A stretch of DNA of 64,000 nt. Origin: Bugulina stolonifera. Its lineage: Eukaryota > Bryozoa > Gymnolaemata > Cheilostomatida > Bugulidae. The translations under genes and the position numbers were made by a program. This document shows, piece after piece, positions 38,401 to 50,421 of this stretch; the first letter of the stretch is position 1; each line of letters opens with the position of its first letter. Under the pieces are notes generated by a model. That model ran no database searches, was not told where the DNA came from, and worked only from the letters and a program-made list of their open reading frames with translations. The stretch spans positions 11,405,001 through 11,469,000 of the forward strand of contig OW285196.1 of the NCBI GenBank assembly GCA_935421135.1, written 5' to 3'.

Positions 38401-40352
38401 ACCCTCTGTGGTAGGTATATACTCATCTATAACTCTGCATATTCTTGAATTAGAGATGTGCAAAATATTATCCAACTATCCTTCAGTGACCTTTTGTGTT
38501 TACTGCACAAAATATTCAATATTCACCATAAACTTGCTATCACTGAGCGTAACCAGTGATGTTGTTATTGGCCATGCAACTACTAGAGAGGAATTCCAAG
38601 CAAACAAATTTCATTGGCTAATTGTCAATTTGTTTTTATTGGGATATTAAAGTTTGCATCACTGGAAAGTCTAGTGTGCTAACGTAGAAGGTCTATGGGA
38701 TATCTGGTTCCTAATAACATTGCAACGTTTCATAGCAAGAGGTTATTTATAAATGTTCATGGATTTTTATTCACCGCTGTTGAAACAATCTATTCATGAC
38801 TGGGGTCTGAACCCAAGACTCTACGGCACCTAAAAGCTAAACTTACCAACCGTTGTGCTAGACAGGTTCGAATTCCAGTCTTAAAGGAGTGACTTTTGTG
38901 GTTAATGAAATTCATAAAAACTCACTAGATAGTGTTATCCAAATCCAGCCTATAAACAGCAAAATTGCCATAATATGGTGTAAAGTGGAAGACACTCTAA
39001 GTCGTTGTCAAAAATTTTCATAATTATCTGAGTGCTCTTTGTTTCATGGAAAACATTGGATTTGACTTATGGAAGTCATTGTGTGATCTGATTATTTTCA
39101 AATTTGACAAAAAATTGGTATTTTTATTAATAATTTGTTTCAAGGGTTTTATTTGATGTATTTACGTCTTCTTTAGATTTGTGAAGCCTTGCTCAATACG
39201 TGTTTAGCCCCAGATGCTCAGATGGGAGGGCTGGGCTGTGATAACATGACCGTACTGTTGGTATGTCTCCTCAACGGTGGTTCGTATGAGAGCCTGGCTA
39301 CCCGGTGTGCTAAACCAGTGAAACAGCAACTACAACCACAGTCCCCCATATCTCCTCCAGCTCAACAGAACCATCCTTTCCTGAGAACAGGTAGGCATCG
39401 AGTGGTTACTTTATTGTGCCTCTATGATATAAGTGGGGTCGATATAGGTGGGGTCGATATAGGTGGGGTCGATATAGGCAGGGTCAATATAGGTGGGGTC
39501 GATATAGGTGGGGTCGATATAGGTGGGGTCGATATAGGTGGGGTCGATATAAGTGGGGTCGATATAGGTGGGGTCAATATAGGTGAGGTCAATATAGGTG
39601 TAGTCGATATAGGTGGAGTCGATATAGGTGGGGTCGCTGTCAGTAGACTCAGTGTATTTCTCGAGCAGAGCAGAGTTGAACCTCTTACTAAGTTGTAAGT
39701 TGACTTCCTGCCATTCTATCAGATGAATCATGAATTGATTCATCTATTGTTCTGGGGTTCTGTGTGTGTCATAGTTGCGCCTTACTGGCATTTCAAAATG
39801 CTAACTAAATGCGCCTAATCTCTACAGACTGAAACCTGACTGGGTTGTAGATAGCTCTGTGGCCTAATGGATAAGGCGTCTGACTTCGAATCAGACGGTT
39901 GTGGGTTCGAGTCCCATCAGAGTCATTGTTTGTTCATTGCTCTGTTTGCATTACTCCATGCATTAAATGGATCGTTTCTGATCAATGTATTCAACTCGTG
40001 TATTACAATGGGATCTAGGCTTGTATCGCTGAACTAGATCTTGTCTGGAATTCAGTGAAGATTTTTATAACTATTGTATTGTGTTATCATGCCTAAAAAT
40101 ATTTTATCTCTTTATGTAACTCTATTTTCTGAAATTGTTTCATATTATAAAATACTTCTTTGTAACTTTTTAGGTAGTACAACATCATCCATGATAGGTT
40201 CTGCATCTAACATGTCAGTTAGAAATACACCATTCATGAATGCTGACAATTCGGGCAGGTTGGGTAGTGGTGGTGCTAGTTATGGGGCAGGTTCATCCAA
40301 TAGTAAACCCTCCCCTTACTCATCAGCTAATAACAGGAACCAGTTTAGATAG
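35488..40352 (+). CDS. PP2C-family (PPM) serine/threonine phosphatase
   Basis: Nine exons: 35488-35546, 35939-36132, 36342-36407, 36637-36710, 37182-37323, 37781-37864, 38265-38410, 39177-39390 and 40174-40352. All phases agree (2, 1, 1, 0, 1, 1, 0, 1), giving 385 aa. MGQTLSEP at the start is a myristoylation-type N terminus shared with the PPM group that includes yeast Ptc2/3 and nematode T23F11.1. Metal-binding and catalytic motifs are complete: MQGWRINMEDAHTH, FAVFDGHGG, ASGTTAV, ANVGDSRAI, DHKP, NLALSRALGDF, ACDGIWDV and CDNMTVLLV. It should be a Mg/Mn-dependent phosphatase in cytosol or at membranes. The C-terminal tail after the catalytic domain is Gln/Pro-rich, then Gly/Ser-rich, and unlike known relatives. 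The last intron carries a minisatellite and a tRNA gene. Confidence 0.95.
38780..38885 (-). repeat. tRNA-derived SINE-like fragment
   Basis: The minus strand carries GTGCCGTAGAGTCTTGGGTT and CAGACCCCAGTCATGAA. The same order appears at 22180-22240 (GTGCCGTAGAGGCCCCGGGT then CAAACCCCAGTCAGGGA), including the B-box-like site. It lies in an intron of the PP2C gene. Confidence 0.6.
39428..39642. repeat. 15-bp minisatellite in the last PP2C intron
   Basis: About 14 units of GGTGGGGTCGATATA. The period is five codons and the array lies in frame with the preceding PP2C exon, so an unspliced transcript would add about 14 GVDIG repeats before a stop at about 39696. Confidence 0.95.
39853..39925 (+). 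tRNA. tRNA-Arg (anticodon TCG), possibly imperfect
   Basis: Cloverleaf with A box TGGCCTAATGG, anticodon arm TCTGA-CTTCGAA-TCAGA (anticodon TCG, reads CGA), T arm GTGGG-TTCGAGT-CCCAT and discriminator A. The acceptor stem pairs at five of seven positions plus one G-T; the first pair is A-C (AGCTCTG against CAGAGTC, where GACTCTG would be perfect). It sits on the sense strand inside the last intron of the PP2C gene. No strong T-run terminator follows. It could be a functional gene or a young pseudogene. Confidence 0.8.
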
Positions 40353-40381
40353 ATGAACAAGTAGATGTTTCCTAGCAGGGA

Positions 40382-40492
40382 CTTGTATGTATACAGGTAT
40401 GTTCACCACCAACAGTTGCTTGTATATATACAGGTATGTTTACCACCAACAGGTGCTTGTATATATACAGGTATGTTTACCACCAACAGGTG
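40382..40492. repeat. Three tandem 37-bp repeats after the PP2C stop
   Basis: Three copies of CTTGTATATATACAGGTATG followed by TTTACCACCAACAGGTG; the first copy has a few substitutions. Each unit contains a donor-like CAG|GTATGT and an acceptor-like CCAACAG. Probably in the PP2C 3' UTR. Confidence 0.95.
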
Positions 40493-41920
40493 CTTTTTAC
40501 ACCGTATGGCATACTATCACAAGTCATGGTAAATACTTATATGTACATGTTTTTTTTTTGTAAATGTATAGTCAATGTGTTAGCAAACACCGCTTGGCAC
40601 ATGTGCATCATGCATGGGAGTAGTAAATGTACTAGTTATAGAATTTTCCTCTCTTGTACCAATGCTATTATAAGAGGGGACAACTTTTTAATTGTTTATC
40701 ATCATTCTTCAACCGCTTGTCTAATAAATTGATATTACACATGTACATGTAATCAAAATTGTATTTTCTTTTAGGTTTTAAAAACTGAAGGTAGCCAAAG
40801 CAATCTGCTCCTGTACTCTCATGTGGCCCCCACCTGCTGAGTGATGTCGTTCAGGCTGACTCAATGTTTATTATCTTGTAAATAATATCAGTGTTCTGCT
40901 GTCTCAATGAATACAACATTCTATATTCCTCGATCAGTCCATAATAATGCAAATCGCTGAAACCATGTAACTTGTTATAATCTAGACCCAGTCATTATTT
41001 CTTATTGATTCCAACTATGAAACATACATTGAAATATTTTATTATTATTTTAATTTCCAAGTGGCTGCTTTGTTATTAGTAGTAGTAATATTGTTTTGAA
41101 TTTCTATAAATTTGTTTGAAACTGTTTGAGTGTGATAGAAGAGCTGTTACATCATGTATTTTAACATATTTATTGTCGTATCATAAATAACCGTGATACC
41201 GGTATTTTAATTTCTCGACATTAGAGAATTCTTGCCAGCTATGGCAGCTCATATAGTAATTTATTCTTGTTAACATTTGTGGTGTTGTCACAACATGTGA
41301 GACCAAAGAATGTTATTTTTCGAAATTTATTTATTATTCAACATTTTAAATTAATGGAACCATGACCGATATGAATTAAATAAAATGTGTGACCATCTCA
41401 ATGTTAATCTCTTTTCATTTATCTATATTGTGTTCTCTATTCAACTTCTTGCTATCCAAACTGAAACCTTTGAATTATTTAGAGAAACCAACAACTTTTC
41501 TAAGTTTATCTAATAAATGGTGGTCATTGGTTACTGGACTGAATGCCAATTGCTGGTATAGCATCTACAGTACGATATTCAACCTTTATTATAAAGTAGG
41601 ACAACTCCCAACTAGCTAAAATGGATGCCAAAGCACTAGAAAAGTGGCTAAGCCAGGCAGGTTGAAAGTGTGATATTATTATTGATCTGAATATATACAG
41701 TCAACTCACGCCTGCAAAATCGTGTGTGTGTAAACTTAATTACTAAAGTGATGTCAATTTGGCTTCGACTAGCATTTTATTGAATATTTCTTTCTTACCC
41801 AGCGGTCAAGAATAATACTGCTAGATGCATGAACTTCTATTGAGTACAAACAGAATCTGTATTTTAATTGGATTCACTTGGGAATGGTCTATCTCAATTC
41901 TCTGACTAAGTCCTTATAGA
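40493..41920. other. Convergent 3' flanks of PP2C and Reeler gene 1
   Basis: Holds the 3' UTRs of two convergent genes. AATAAA occurs on the plus strand at about 40722 and 41380. The 76-codon frame at 41389-41619 has no family resemblance. Confidence 0.5.
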
Positions 41921-44900
41921 CTATAGTTCTGTCTTGCCTTTAGATGTTGATGCCATTTGTTTCTTGAGTTTTCTCTAAAATGCAGTAGTTTGCACCGTAA
42001 ATTATGGGAGCATAGTACATACATGTACATTTTACATAAATACACTAATAAGTGAAGTGTAAGCTCACTAGTATCACTCCTTGAATTTAGCACCATGGGA
42101 TAGTTTTTTGACAGGCAAGTGTTTATTCAACCCACATTATTGGTAAATCAGTAATTAGTATGTTTATGGATGAACCCAGGTTTAATGAAGTAACACTCCC
42201 TGTAACGATAAGTCCGATCTGCTCACCTTTTTTAAGAGCTCTTTAAAACCAACACGTCCCTTTTTCTTACTTGGTGCGTCAAGATCATTAGCAAAATTTT
42301 CCAGAGGTTCGCCGTCACGAAGTGTTCTGTTTAGATTCGTTAACCCTCTAGTGGTGACTGTATGATTAAAATAAGAGTAACTAGATTAATACATCACTTC
42401 CTGTTGTCAATCTCGCAGAAGGTTACTGGACCTACCTCACTCTTTCCTCTTGGCAAACACGTTTGGTAAAAATTTACATTTTTACATTTAAACAGTTAAA
42501 GGAGTAGTTTCTACCTAACTAGAGTCTTTGCGATCTCTTGAACCAGCCTGGGTCACAAATAAAGATCCCAAGGTGGTTGTTCAGCTTAGGCCGAAAAAGC
42601 TATTGACCACTCTTTCCTTACGGTGAAAGCTTTCAGTAAACATGTATAATGCCTGAGACATACTAGAAACATTTAAGGAAGTAGCTTCTACCTAGTCAAT
42701 GTCTTCACGACTTCTTAAACCAGCCCGGGTCGCCAGAAAAAATTCAAGATCGCTGCTTGGCGTAGGCCAAAAGGATGATTGACCTGGAAACCATCCTTAT
42801 CTCATCAGCAAACCCAGGTTTTTTGCCCGACATTAAGGATTTTTCGTTTGGCCCAGGCCGGTGTGTTCGTAAACCTGTGATGGAAGTAGGCTGGAAATTC
42901 TTGAGCAAATTGGTCTGTGCTTGAAATGTAGGTCGCAAAGATACTAAATGCTTTTGAGCAGCAGACACAACTAAAACTATGCTGAAGACACAACTCCCTT
43001 GGATAACAGGAGAGCATCTCATTTAACCGTGGGCAATACTGCCTGAGGTCTATATTGCGCACAACAATTTGTTGCGCTTCTGTCTTTGCAAAATCATTAT
43101 GACCACCATTATTCACTACAAATTTCATGATATTGTCAGTACAAAATAATAACAGATCTACAGTCTGTAGCAGTACCATATGAACTATAACCAGATATTA
43201 TAATATGTAGAATAATACAGCATTATCTATAGCTGACACTCTAGTTCGTTCACAGTGGCAGCAAAGACACAAGTTACACTGCTGCACTGACCGAGTTCGA
43301 GTCCCACTTTGCATAGGTTTACTCCCGGCTGAGAATCTTCTGTGAAATACAAGCTAACATTATAAAACATTATGCTATCCTGTGACTATGGCAATGAATA
43401 ACACATCAAATATTAATTTAAAGGAAGTTTCATATTTTCAGCTGGACCATTTACCTGGTACCTCATGAGCCACCCAAAATGTTTTCTTATCTTGGATCAC
43501 TGTAACCCTACAATGGAAATCGAGAACCAACTCATTTAACATATAAGTGATATAATTATTGTTAGATTAGTGAGCAGTCAGTAGTGGTATGATAATACAC
43601 CAAGATAATGATTTACGCTGTTTAGTAATACGGAGATGCATAGCTGCTGATGTGAAAATATTAACTGGAACTAAAATATACACTGTACCCCATTTATATG
43701 CTCCATCGAGGCCCTTTCGATGCCCCATTGACCTCAGTCTATAATAAATACATGTACATTATCCTTTGTATGTATAAGCTCAGGGTTATTTTTCAGATTA
43801 ACTTATATTTTATGCGACTTCTGGACTGTCTATACACTAATACTATTACTAATGTCAGTAGGCATAACGGTGTTCATATGATTAGATATAGCTGAGTTCC
43901 ATGATTTTCAGACAAGTCTTAGCATATGTTGGTTACACCGTAAATTCTGTAGACAGCTTAGACCAGTGTGGTAAAAAGAAATTATTATAGGCCAAATCTG
44001 TGTTATTAAATTGATATTGGTGAGGAACAATGCAAGCCAAGTATTGTTAGTTCCACTAAAAATTCTCTTCATGGATTTACATTTTAAAACTTCAACATTT
44101 TGTACTTATTTTACTTCAAATGTTTTGAGCTTCGGACATTTTATCTGCTTTAATTTAATATAGCATTTGCTATTAATTTAATAATTAAATATTAAGAAAT
44201 TGAAACCGTCAATATACTTTGTAAGTGCTGGCAGACATTCATTCAATTAAATGGAAATGCTACAACCTGGTGACATGACAATATTATACAAATTATCCAT
44301 GAAGTAAATTCTTCTAGCATTTCAAATAATGCAATTAAATTCAGTTTCATCTTTACTGCTAAACCCCATTTCAATGATCTGTAATCCAAACTTACAAGCA
44401 TCGAAGATTGGTTGAATGGGTAACAGGAGAGATACCAGATAGTTTTATGTCGACAATGGCGAGCTCTTCTTCACCATCTCTGTCGTAGACAAGAGTTTTG
44501 TGATCACACTCGGTCCTGTAACTATCTGGAATGGAGTCAAACCTGCTAACTACTTTATCATCTTTAGTTCTCACCTCTGCCCTTAATCCTTGGAAAGATT
44601 TCCCATCCACAGCCACTATAAAAACAGTTATACTCCTAATTCCCAGCTTTATTAGAGCCATTTTATTAATTTTTAAGGGAAGAAATTGTCGGACGTAACA
44701 GCTTTATGAATGAGTTTAATGTGTTTAACCCCATAAATGAAGAGCTATAGCAGAAATATTACTGCAAAAATCTCTTATCCCATGTTTATTTGAGCAATTA
44801 ACTAAGCAATCCTCTACTTTCTATGCAATAACACTTAATTTCAAAAGAATTTCACTTGAGCTTTAGCCAAATGTAGAAACGTCTACCAACCGCAAAACCA

Positions 44901-45220
44901 TTCTTTATATACAGATAAAAACAATATTATGGGATCCACTCTACAAACATAAGTTGCAATAATGTGCAAAAAAGAAAATTTATCGTCTGCTTACACTGCA
45001 CAGAGTCAAACCCTCGACGAATACAATATGTCAGGTAGGGAAATGTCTCGTCAGGCTGCGGCTCAGCAGAGTAATGAGTTTTATTAGGAGTCAAGGCATC
45101 GCAACTCCTTGTAGTATCTTCCGGTGTACTGCCTGGGTTCCTAATCTTAGATGAGTGTAATTGTGGAGCAGCAGTGATACCACCCGCAACCAACGAAGCT
45201 ATGAAAAGATAGCACCACAT
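41921..45220 (-). CDS. Secreted Reeler-domain protein 1 with basic tail
   Basis: Five exons: 44995-45220, 44396-44615, 43455-43507, 42227-42357 and 41921-41974, phases 1, 2, 1, 0, total 227 aa. A signal peptide (MWCYLFIASLVAGGITAA) precedes a Reeler domain: SCDALTPNKTH, ETFPYLTYC, then F-Q-G-L-R-A-E-V-R, the TECDH cysteine, and VTVIQDKKTFWVAHEVP, which is the V-x-V-V...Y/F-W-V signature of the domain's last strands. The last two exons add a tail of about 62 residues containing DLDAPSKKKGRVGFKELLKK and RKLKKQMASTSKGK. Reeler domains occur in reelin, spondin and insect defence proteins; small secreted ones are linked to immunity or matrix. First of three similar genes on this strand. An upstream 5' UTR acceptor (ATATTACAG) and a short upstream ATG precede the start. 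Confidence 0.82.
42438..42790. repeat. Two tandem ~176-bp diverged units in a Reeler 1 intron
   Basis: CACTCTTTCC, TAGTTTCTACCTA, GAACCAGCCTGGGTC and AGGCCGAAAAAGCTATTGACC recur in the same order about 176 bp later with substitutions. On the minus strand each has an open stretch. The minus-strand frames at 42744-43179 overlap this material and I do not regard them as exons. Confidence 0.6.
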
Positions 45221-47149
45221 AATGATGCCTCTTTTCTTTGTTATTTACATGCGAGTGCTGTAATATATAATGCAAACATAATGTATATGTTAGTAAACAC
45301 CACATTTAGAATTTTATTTGACCATTTTCCCAGAATCAGAATCAGATTTCTGCTTCAATATGCCCTGAGTCTGGGAATATAATATAGAAACATTGCGTTG
45401 TCATAATCATACATAAATAAAATTTTAAACCTTTTATGATGCAATAAGTACCAACATTTTGTAACCTAATATTATACATGACTTGTAGTACATAGAAGTG
45501 AACTCATGGGAAAAATGTCTCTGCCTACTGATGAATCAGCTGCGAAGGCAAGTATTGGTTGAATTCTAAATGATTAATATCAATTATGATTCAAGTCGAA
45601 AGTGAAATGTTATCGTCAAAAAGCTAGTTTATGTGTATATAATACAATATGTACATGTATGTGTATATAATACATGTACATGTATGCGTATATAATACAT
45701 GCACATGTTGTATGCGTATGTACATGTACATGCACTCTATAAAATTGAATGTCTAAACTACAGTACTACAATATACTGGTTAGTTCACATGAAATATGCT
45801 ATGGTCGCTAGAGTATAGTATTCTAATGTCCAGATCACAACAATGTTTGGTGTTCATCGATAATTTGATAGTTTAAGTGGAGAATCTCAGTTCTAATAAA
45901 TTTAATAGTCAAAAATGTTGCTGCCTAAATTGTAACATATAACGCTATTTCTATGGCATTTAAACGTTCTCTCGTTTACTAAAATTAAACTTTAAATAGC
46001 AAGACTACAAACCTGGACATTGCTGGAATCAAACAGTGGGCTCAACAATCATAACAGTGTTAATACAGTATTTAATTCATTGTTGCAATAATTCAGCATT
46101 TAAAACTGCCGATTGTGTTGAAGTGCCAAAATATCTCGTGTCAAACTAAGTATTTTAGTAAGAGGTCAGATGAAATACACGTTCATGTTATTTGAACAAA
46201 TGTGTGAAATTTAATGAATTAACTGAATTGTGCCTTGTTCAAGTTGATCGCGAAAATATGATTATAAAAGAACTAGTTTACACACAAGTTTAATACTCAA
46301 CTTTGAGGTCCAAGCAATTTCAGCAACATCCCTTAAAAGCATTGAACATCTTCGCATGCTTTCCAACTGACGAAACACGCTTTCACCTCACTATTACAAT
46401 ACATGCATGTACATTGTACCTTTACAGCCTTGACTGCACACGTATGTCATGTACATGTACGTGTATATAGCTTGTGTTTTTCAAACTATGACAAGCAAAT
46501 TTGCTGTGTCCACTTGATGATTCTGAAAATTTTGATAATTTCTTTTTCATGGGCAGGCTTCTTACAATTATGTGCGTCCTTTTACTGTTTTTTAGCAAGC
46601 ATATTGAAGTACAGGTAAAATAAAACTATTTACATGAAAGTATCTAGTGTGAAGATGATACTGTACTGTGTATCTTACTGATCAGTTCAGCGTAGTAATG
46701 CTAAACGAATAATTGACAGCACTCTGGATTTAATGTTGAATAAATAACACTGTATTTGTGCAACTCTTTTTTATATCAGTAATACAACAGAGCGCTAAAA
46801 CAGTATGCAATTATAACAATACGATGTGAAAAATCTATGCACTTGCTATTTGACCATCACAAATTTAATTGTACAACATGCAGACGATGTACATGTATAT
46901 AAGCAGCATAGTAGTGATAAATAAAACTAATATTTAGCATTAAATATATAATCAATGAGAAAACATATTAAACCAGGATTAAGTATACACTGTAGAGTAT
47001 TGTGGAGTAAAGCTCGGTTCCCACTGCGAGGTAGTTAAAAGTCATAGCCCTACTCAGAATCTACTGCTTACTGGAAACCAAGCTTTAAAGATGCGAAGAA
47101 TTTAGTTCTAATGTGAGCTCACATAAACACAGTTGATGCAGCATTAACT
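45221..47149. other. Intergenic between Reeler genes 2 and 1
   Basis: Contains a TACATGTACATGTATGCGTA-type microsatellite at 45640-45735 and the presumed promoter of Reeler 1. A 5' UTR splice acceptor for Reeler 1 lies at about 45260. Nothing else supported. Confidence 0.45.
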
Positions 47150-49235
47150 TTATTTTGGACCCTTCTTCCTTTTACCACCTTTTCCTTTTCTTTTGCGCTT
47201 CTCTTTCTTATCTCCTGCCATTTTCTTACCTTTCTTACCGCCCTTTTTCTCTCCACCTTTCTTACTACCCATCTTCTTTTCGCCTTTCTTTGGTTTACCT
47301 TTTCTCGGACCTCCACTACCATCACGTGGACCTCCTCTACCACCACCAGGACCTCCGCTACCACCACCTGGTGGGCCCCGTCTTGTCTATAACGGTGAGA
47401 AAAATTGCAGTGTTACAACAGGCCAATTCCTCCACTTTTTTAAGAAAGTTCATTTTTTTATTCTCTTCTATAGAACTGTTAGTGTGCAACACTGTTCCTC
47501 ACAGAACCTGCTCTACTACTACGTGTACATGTATGTCAATGTGAAAACTATCTTGTATACCTGTTGCATCACTTTTATCTGTTTCATTCCCACTTCCCTT
47601 CCTAAAATAAAACACCATATTATGACATTAATTATGTAAGGTATAATGTATCCTTATCACATTGTGATCATACCACTTAACACGCAGCGTTATGCACGGG
47701 AGCAGTATAAAAGCCATATTTACAGTAAAACCGTTTTAGCTCAGGTCAAATAGAATGTTACATTATATCAGTTTTGTACAATGAAAAACCAAGTTCTCTA
47801 GATTATTATGCATGTATATGCCTATTATATGTGTTAGTAAACAGTTTTGGTACCTGCGGATTTCAGAGCCCCATTATTCTTTCCTGTAACGGGCGTGGTA
47901 TGCGCCACCCAGTATTCATTTTTGCTTTTTACCACTGTCACCCTGTAACACACGCAGGTAGCAGTACAATACAAGCATGTCAAGTCAAGTCAAATCAGTC
48001 AAGTAAGTCAAGTTAGTCAAGTCAACTCGATCAGTTTCAAATACAAAACTGAAAATCTCTCGGCATGCCAGTCTCGTAGAGCAACATTCCATTGTTATAT
48101 ATGTAACAAGGTATAACTCCGTTTCATAGAGATACACACAAATGTACAATGTAGGTAATATAATGTAATATAGTTTAGAATACATAATAGTGTTTTTCTC
48201 ATGTAATTCATTATAATATGCAAGATACAAATTTTATGTGAATAAGCTTCTCAGAAAGAGGCTTTAATACTCATTTATGTTTCAAATCTCAGATCTTGCG
48301 GTCAAATATTACAAGTTCAAACAGATTTAATTTTCAACTGGAACCATGTTATTAGCATCTCAACTGAAAACATATTTGGTCAGCTCAGTGAGCATTGATT
48401 TAATTGAAAATACTTACACACACTCCAGGTCTTTGGATTTGTCTGCTCTTGAAACTTCAATAGTGAAAACAGCTTTGTTTTTAGGTTGGCTGTTTCTGTG
48501 TGTCACACCTTTGTCATTGCATGTTCGCCGAAAATTACCTTCTGGTAAGGATTTGATTTTTCCTACAGCTACATCGTTTTTGTCTCTTACTTGAGCCAAC
48601 AATCCTTTAAAATTCCCTTCGACCTCCACTGAAATAATTGTTATGTATTATATAGAAATATAACTATTCCATCACTGTTTGTCAACTTCTCATTAGCAGA
48701 GATGATGTCTTCAAAGGATTTTGGTAAAATGCATTATCAATATTTTTTAATCTAAATAACTTTGCACTTTTCTAAATTTAGAATACTAGAAAAGAAAAAC
48801 ACAAATAAAATTTTGGCATAACACATATTTATAAATAATCTGCAATACTCTAACCTAATTATTGTAAACTCATATACAGGTGCGAGTAGGACAGGAAACA
48901 TGATGTCACAATAATACACTGCAATTAATAGAAACCTACATGTATATTTTTGACTTTTGCGATTCTATATTTCATAGTATAATACAATTAATACTGCACT
49001 TACACTTAATAATTTTGGCGTTGAGTCGTCTGCAGGTGATGCTGTATGGAAATGTTGAATCTGGTTGGGGTCTTTCCACATGTCCATCAATGAAGCCCCC
49101 CACATCCTGTGTACCTGGTGTCAGATTCCCACAGGCTCCCTCAGGTGCTCCAGTTCCAAATGCTGCTGTGCCAGTGATGGTGACAACTATGACTAGCAGT
49201 AATTGTAACCTCATGCTTAATGTTTCTCTTTGCAT
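47150..49235 (-). CDS. Secreted Reeler-domain protein 2 with Gly-rich then Lys-rich tail
   Basis: Five exons: 49004-49235, 48418-48628, 47854-47942, a 41-nt micro-exon 47561-47601, and 47150-47386. Phases 1, 2, 1, 0 agree only if the micro-exon is included; total 269 aa. A signal peptide (MRLQLLLVIVVTITGTAA, possibly preceded by MQRETLS) leads to FGTGAPEGACGNLTPG, the usual start of a Reeler domain. Then come STFPYSITC, FKGLLAQVRD, RRTCNDKGVTH, VFTIEVS, and VTVVKSKNEYWVAHTT closing the domain. The last exon encodes 78 residues, first Gly-Pro-rich (RRGPPGGGSGGPGGG) then extremely basic (PKKGEKKMGSKKGGEKKGGK), about 41% Lys plus Arg with only five acidic residues. The stop overlaps AATAAA. Same exon phases as its two neighbours, so the genes are tandem duplicates with divergent tails. 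Confidence 0.83.
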
Positions 49236-49471
49236 GTAGGCTGCCAATGAGAGAAAATATAATTATGACATCAATGCAATTCAATTATCATAGAATTCAA
49301 ATAATTTCAAACAGCATACATGTTATCAATGGTATTGAAAAACCACCAAATATACCAGATAGTCTTCTTGCGATTAATGTTTGTTTTTTAATGATAACAA
49401 CAAATGACTTGTATTAATTAAAAAACAAGTGTTAGCGGCTAGCAACTTCGTTCTCTTAAATTTTCACTTAC

Positions 49472-49549
49472 CAGAATGAAAGAGATGTTATCTGGGTAAC
49501 AGATGGATGAACACTGAGTAGCTGAGCGTTGGTTACTGGCTATTATATA
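49472..49549 (-). promoter_or_regulatory. Probable promoter and 5' UTR exon of Reeler 2
   Basis: On the minus strand TATATAATA (49549-49541) stands about 30 bp before a GC-richer segment that ends at CTG|GTAAGT (exon end 49472). The next acceptor (TTGGCAG, exon start 49240) leads straight into the Reeler 2 start codon. The layout suggests a TATA promoter, a short non-coding exon of roughly 45 nt and a 231-nt 5' UTR intron. Confidence 0.5.
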
Positions 49550-50421
49550 TTGGCATGAATATACATGTACAATATAATCTACATGTAGTAGCTAATCCAG
49601 TTGAGCAGCTGCGAACAAAGCCACTACCATCCTGAGACTAATATGATTGACTTGTCTTAGCCTGTGTTCCTTTAAATCCAATAACCACTCTCTCATGACA
49701 TTGTAATTATGGACCTTACCAAATTTAATTCAATTTCACGATGATGGTTCAGAGGCTAAATGCTGTTATTCACAGCAGTTATTTGTACTCTTGATTCATT
49801 AGGTGACTCGACTACAAAGCCGTTGTTACAGAGCAGAAAAAATAATGATAATCCAACAGATTAACCAGTTCATTGATTTTATGATAGGATTAAGTAGACA
49901 CTGGGTGCTAGTCTGTAGTTATCTCAAATATACACAGTATTTCACATTATGACTATGACATGTTATGTTAGCTTCTACATTCCACTAGGATTTGGAGCAT
50001 GAGAAATACTATCGATGGTGTTAACAACATTGCAGGAAGATAGCCTGAGAGCCAAACATGCCATGAACCTACTTATGCTAAGCAATGTTTACATCTATCT
50101 TTAGCTGTTAGCCAATTTCAGCAGGCTAGATCCAATAAGGGCCCATTACAAAGAGAGTAAAAAGAAAGAGGAATCACTCCGGCCAAAAACAGTCCCTCCC
50201 GGCCTCCAAACGCTGTCCGGATTAAGTAAGGAGTTGTGCCACCTTGTGTACAAATGCGCTATGGCTATTGGCGTTCCGCAGGCCAATAAGAAGTGCTTCT
50301 TTACAGCGGCGTCATATAAACCATCTATTTAGGTTAACGAGATATTAATACAGGATCGCAAATATAACAATCGTTATGTTGTAACTTAAGTCGAACAGCC
50401 ATCTAAAGTATTAGTAGGCAG
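49550..50421. other. Spacer, no gene seen
   Basis: Nothing recognised in the left part; locally GC-richer at 50170-50290 without a coding signal. Confidence 0.4.

Noticed and set aside
39411..39743. Minus-strand frame of TYIDP repeats
   Set aside because: Antisense reading of the 15-bp minisatellite in the PP2C intron.
42744..43179. Minus-strand frames of 92 and 124 codons
   Set aside because: They lie in the Reeler 1 intron, overlap the duplicated repeat and do not fit the phase-consistent exon chain.
47119..47367. 82-codon Val/Arg-rich frame on the minus strand
   Set aside because: It is the wrong frame of the Reeler 2 tail exon; the Gly/Lys-rich frame fits the splice phases and the AATAAA-overlapping stop.
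47155..47639. Plus-strand proline- and phenylalanine-rich frames
   Set aside because: Antisense of the Lys- and Gly-codon-rich Reeler 2 tail exon.
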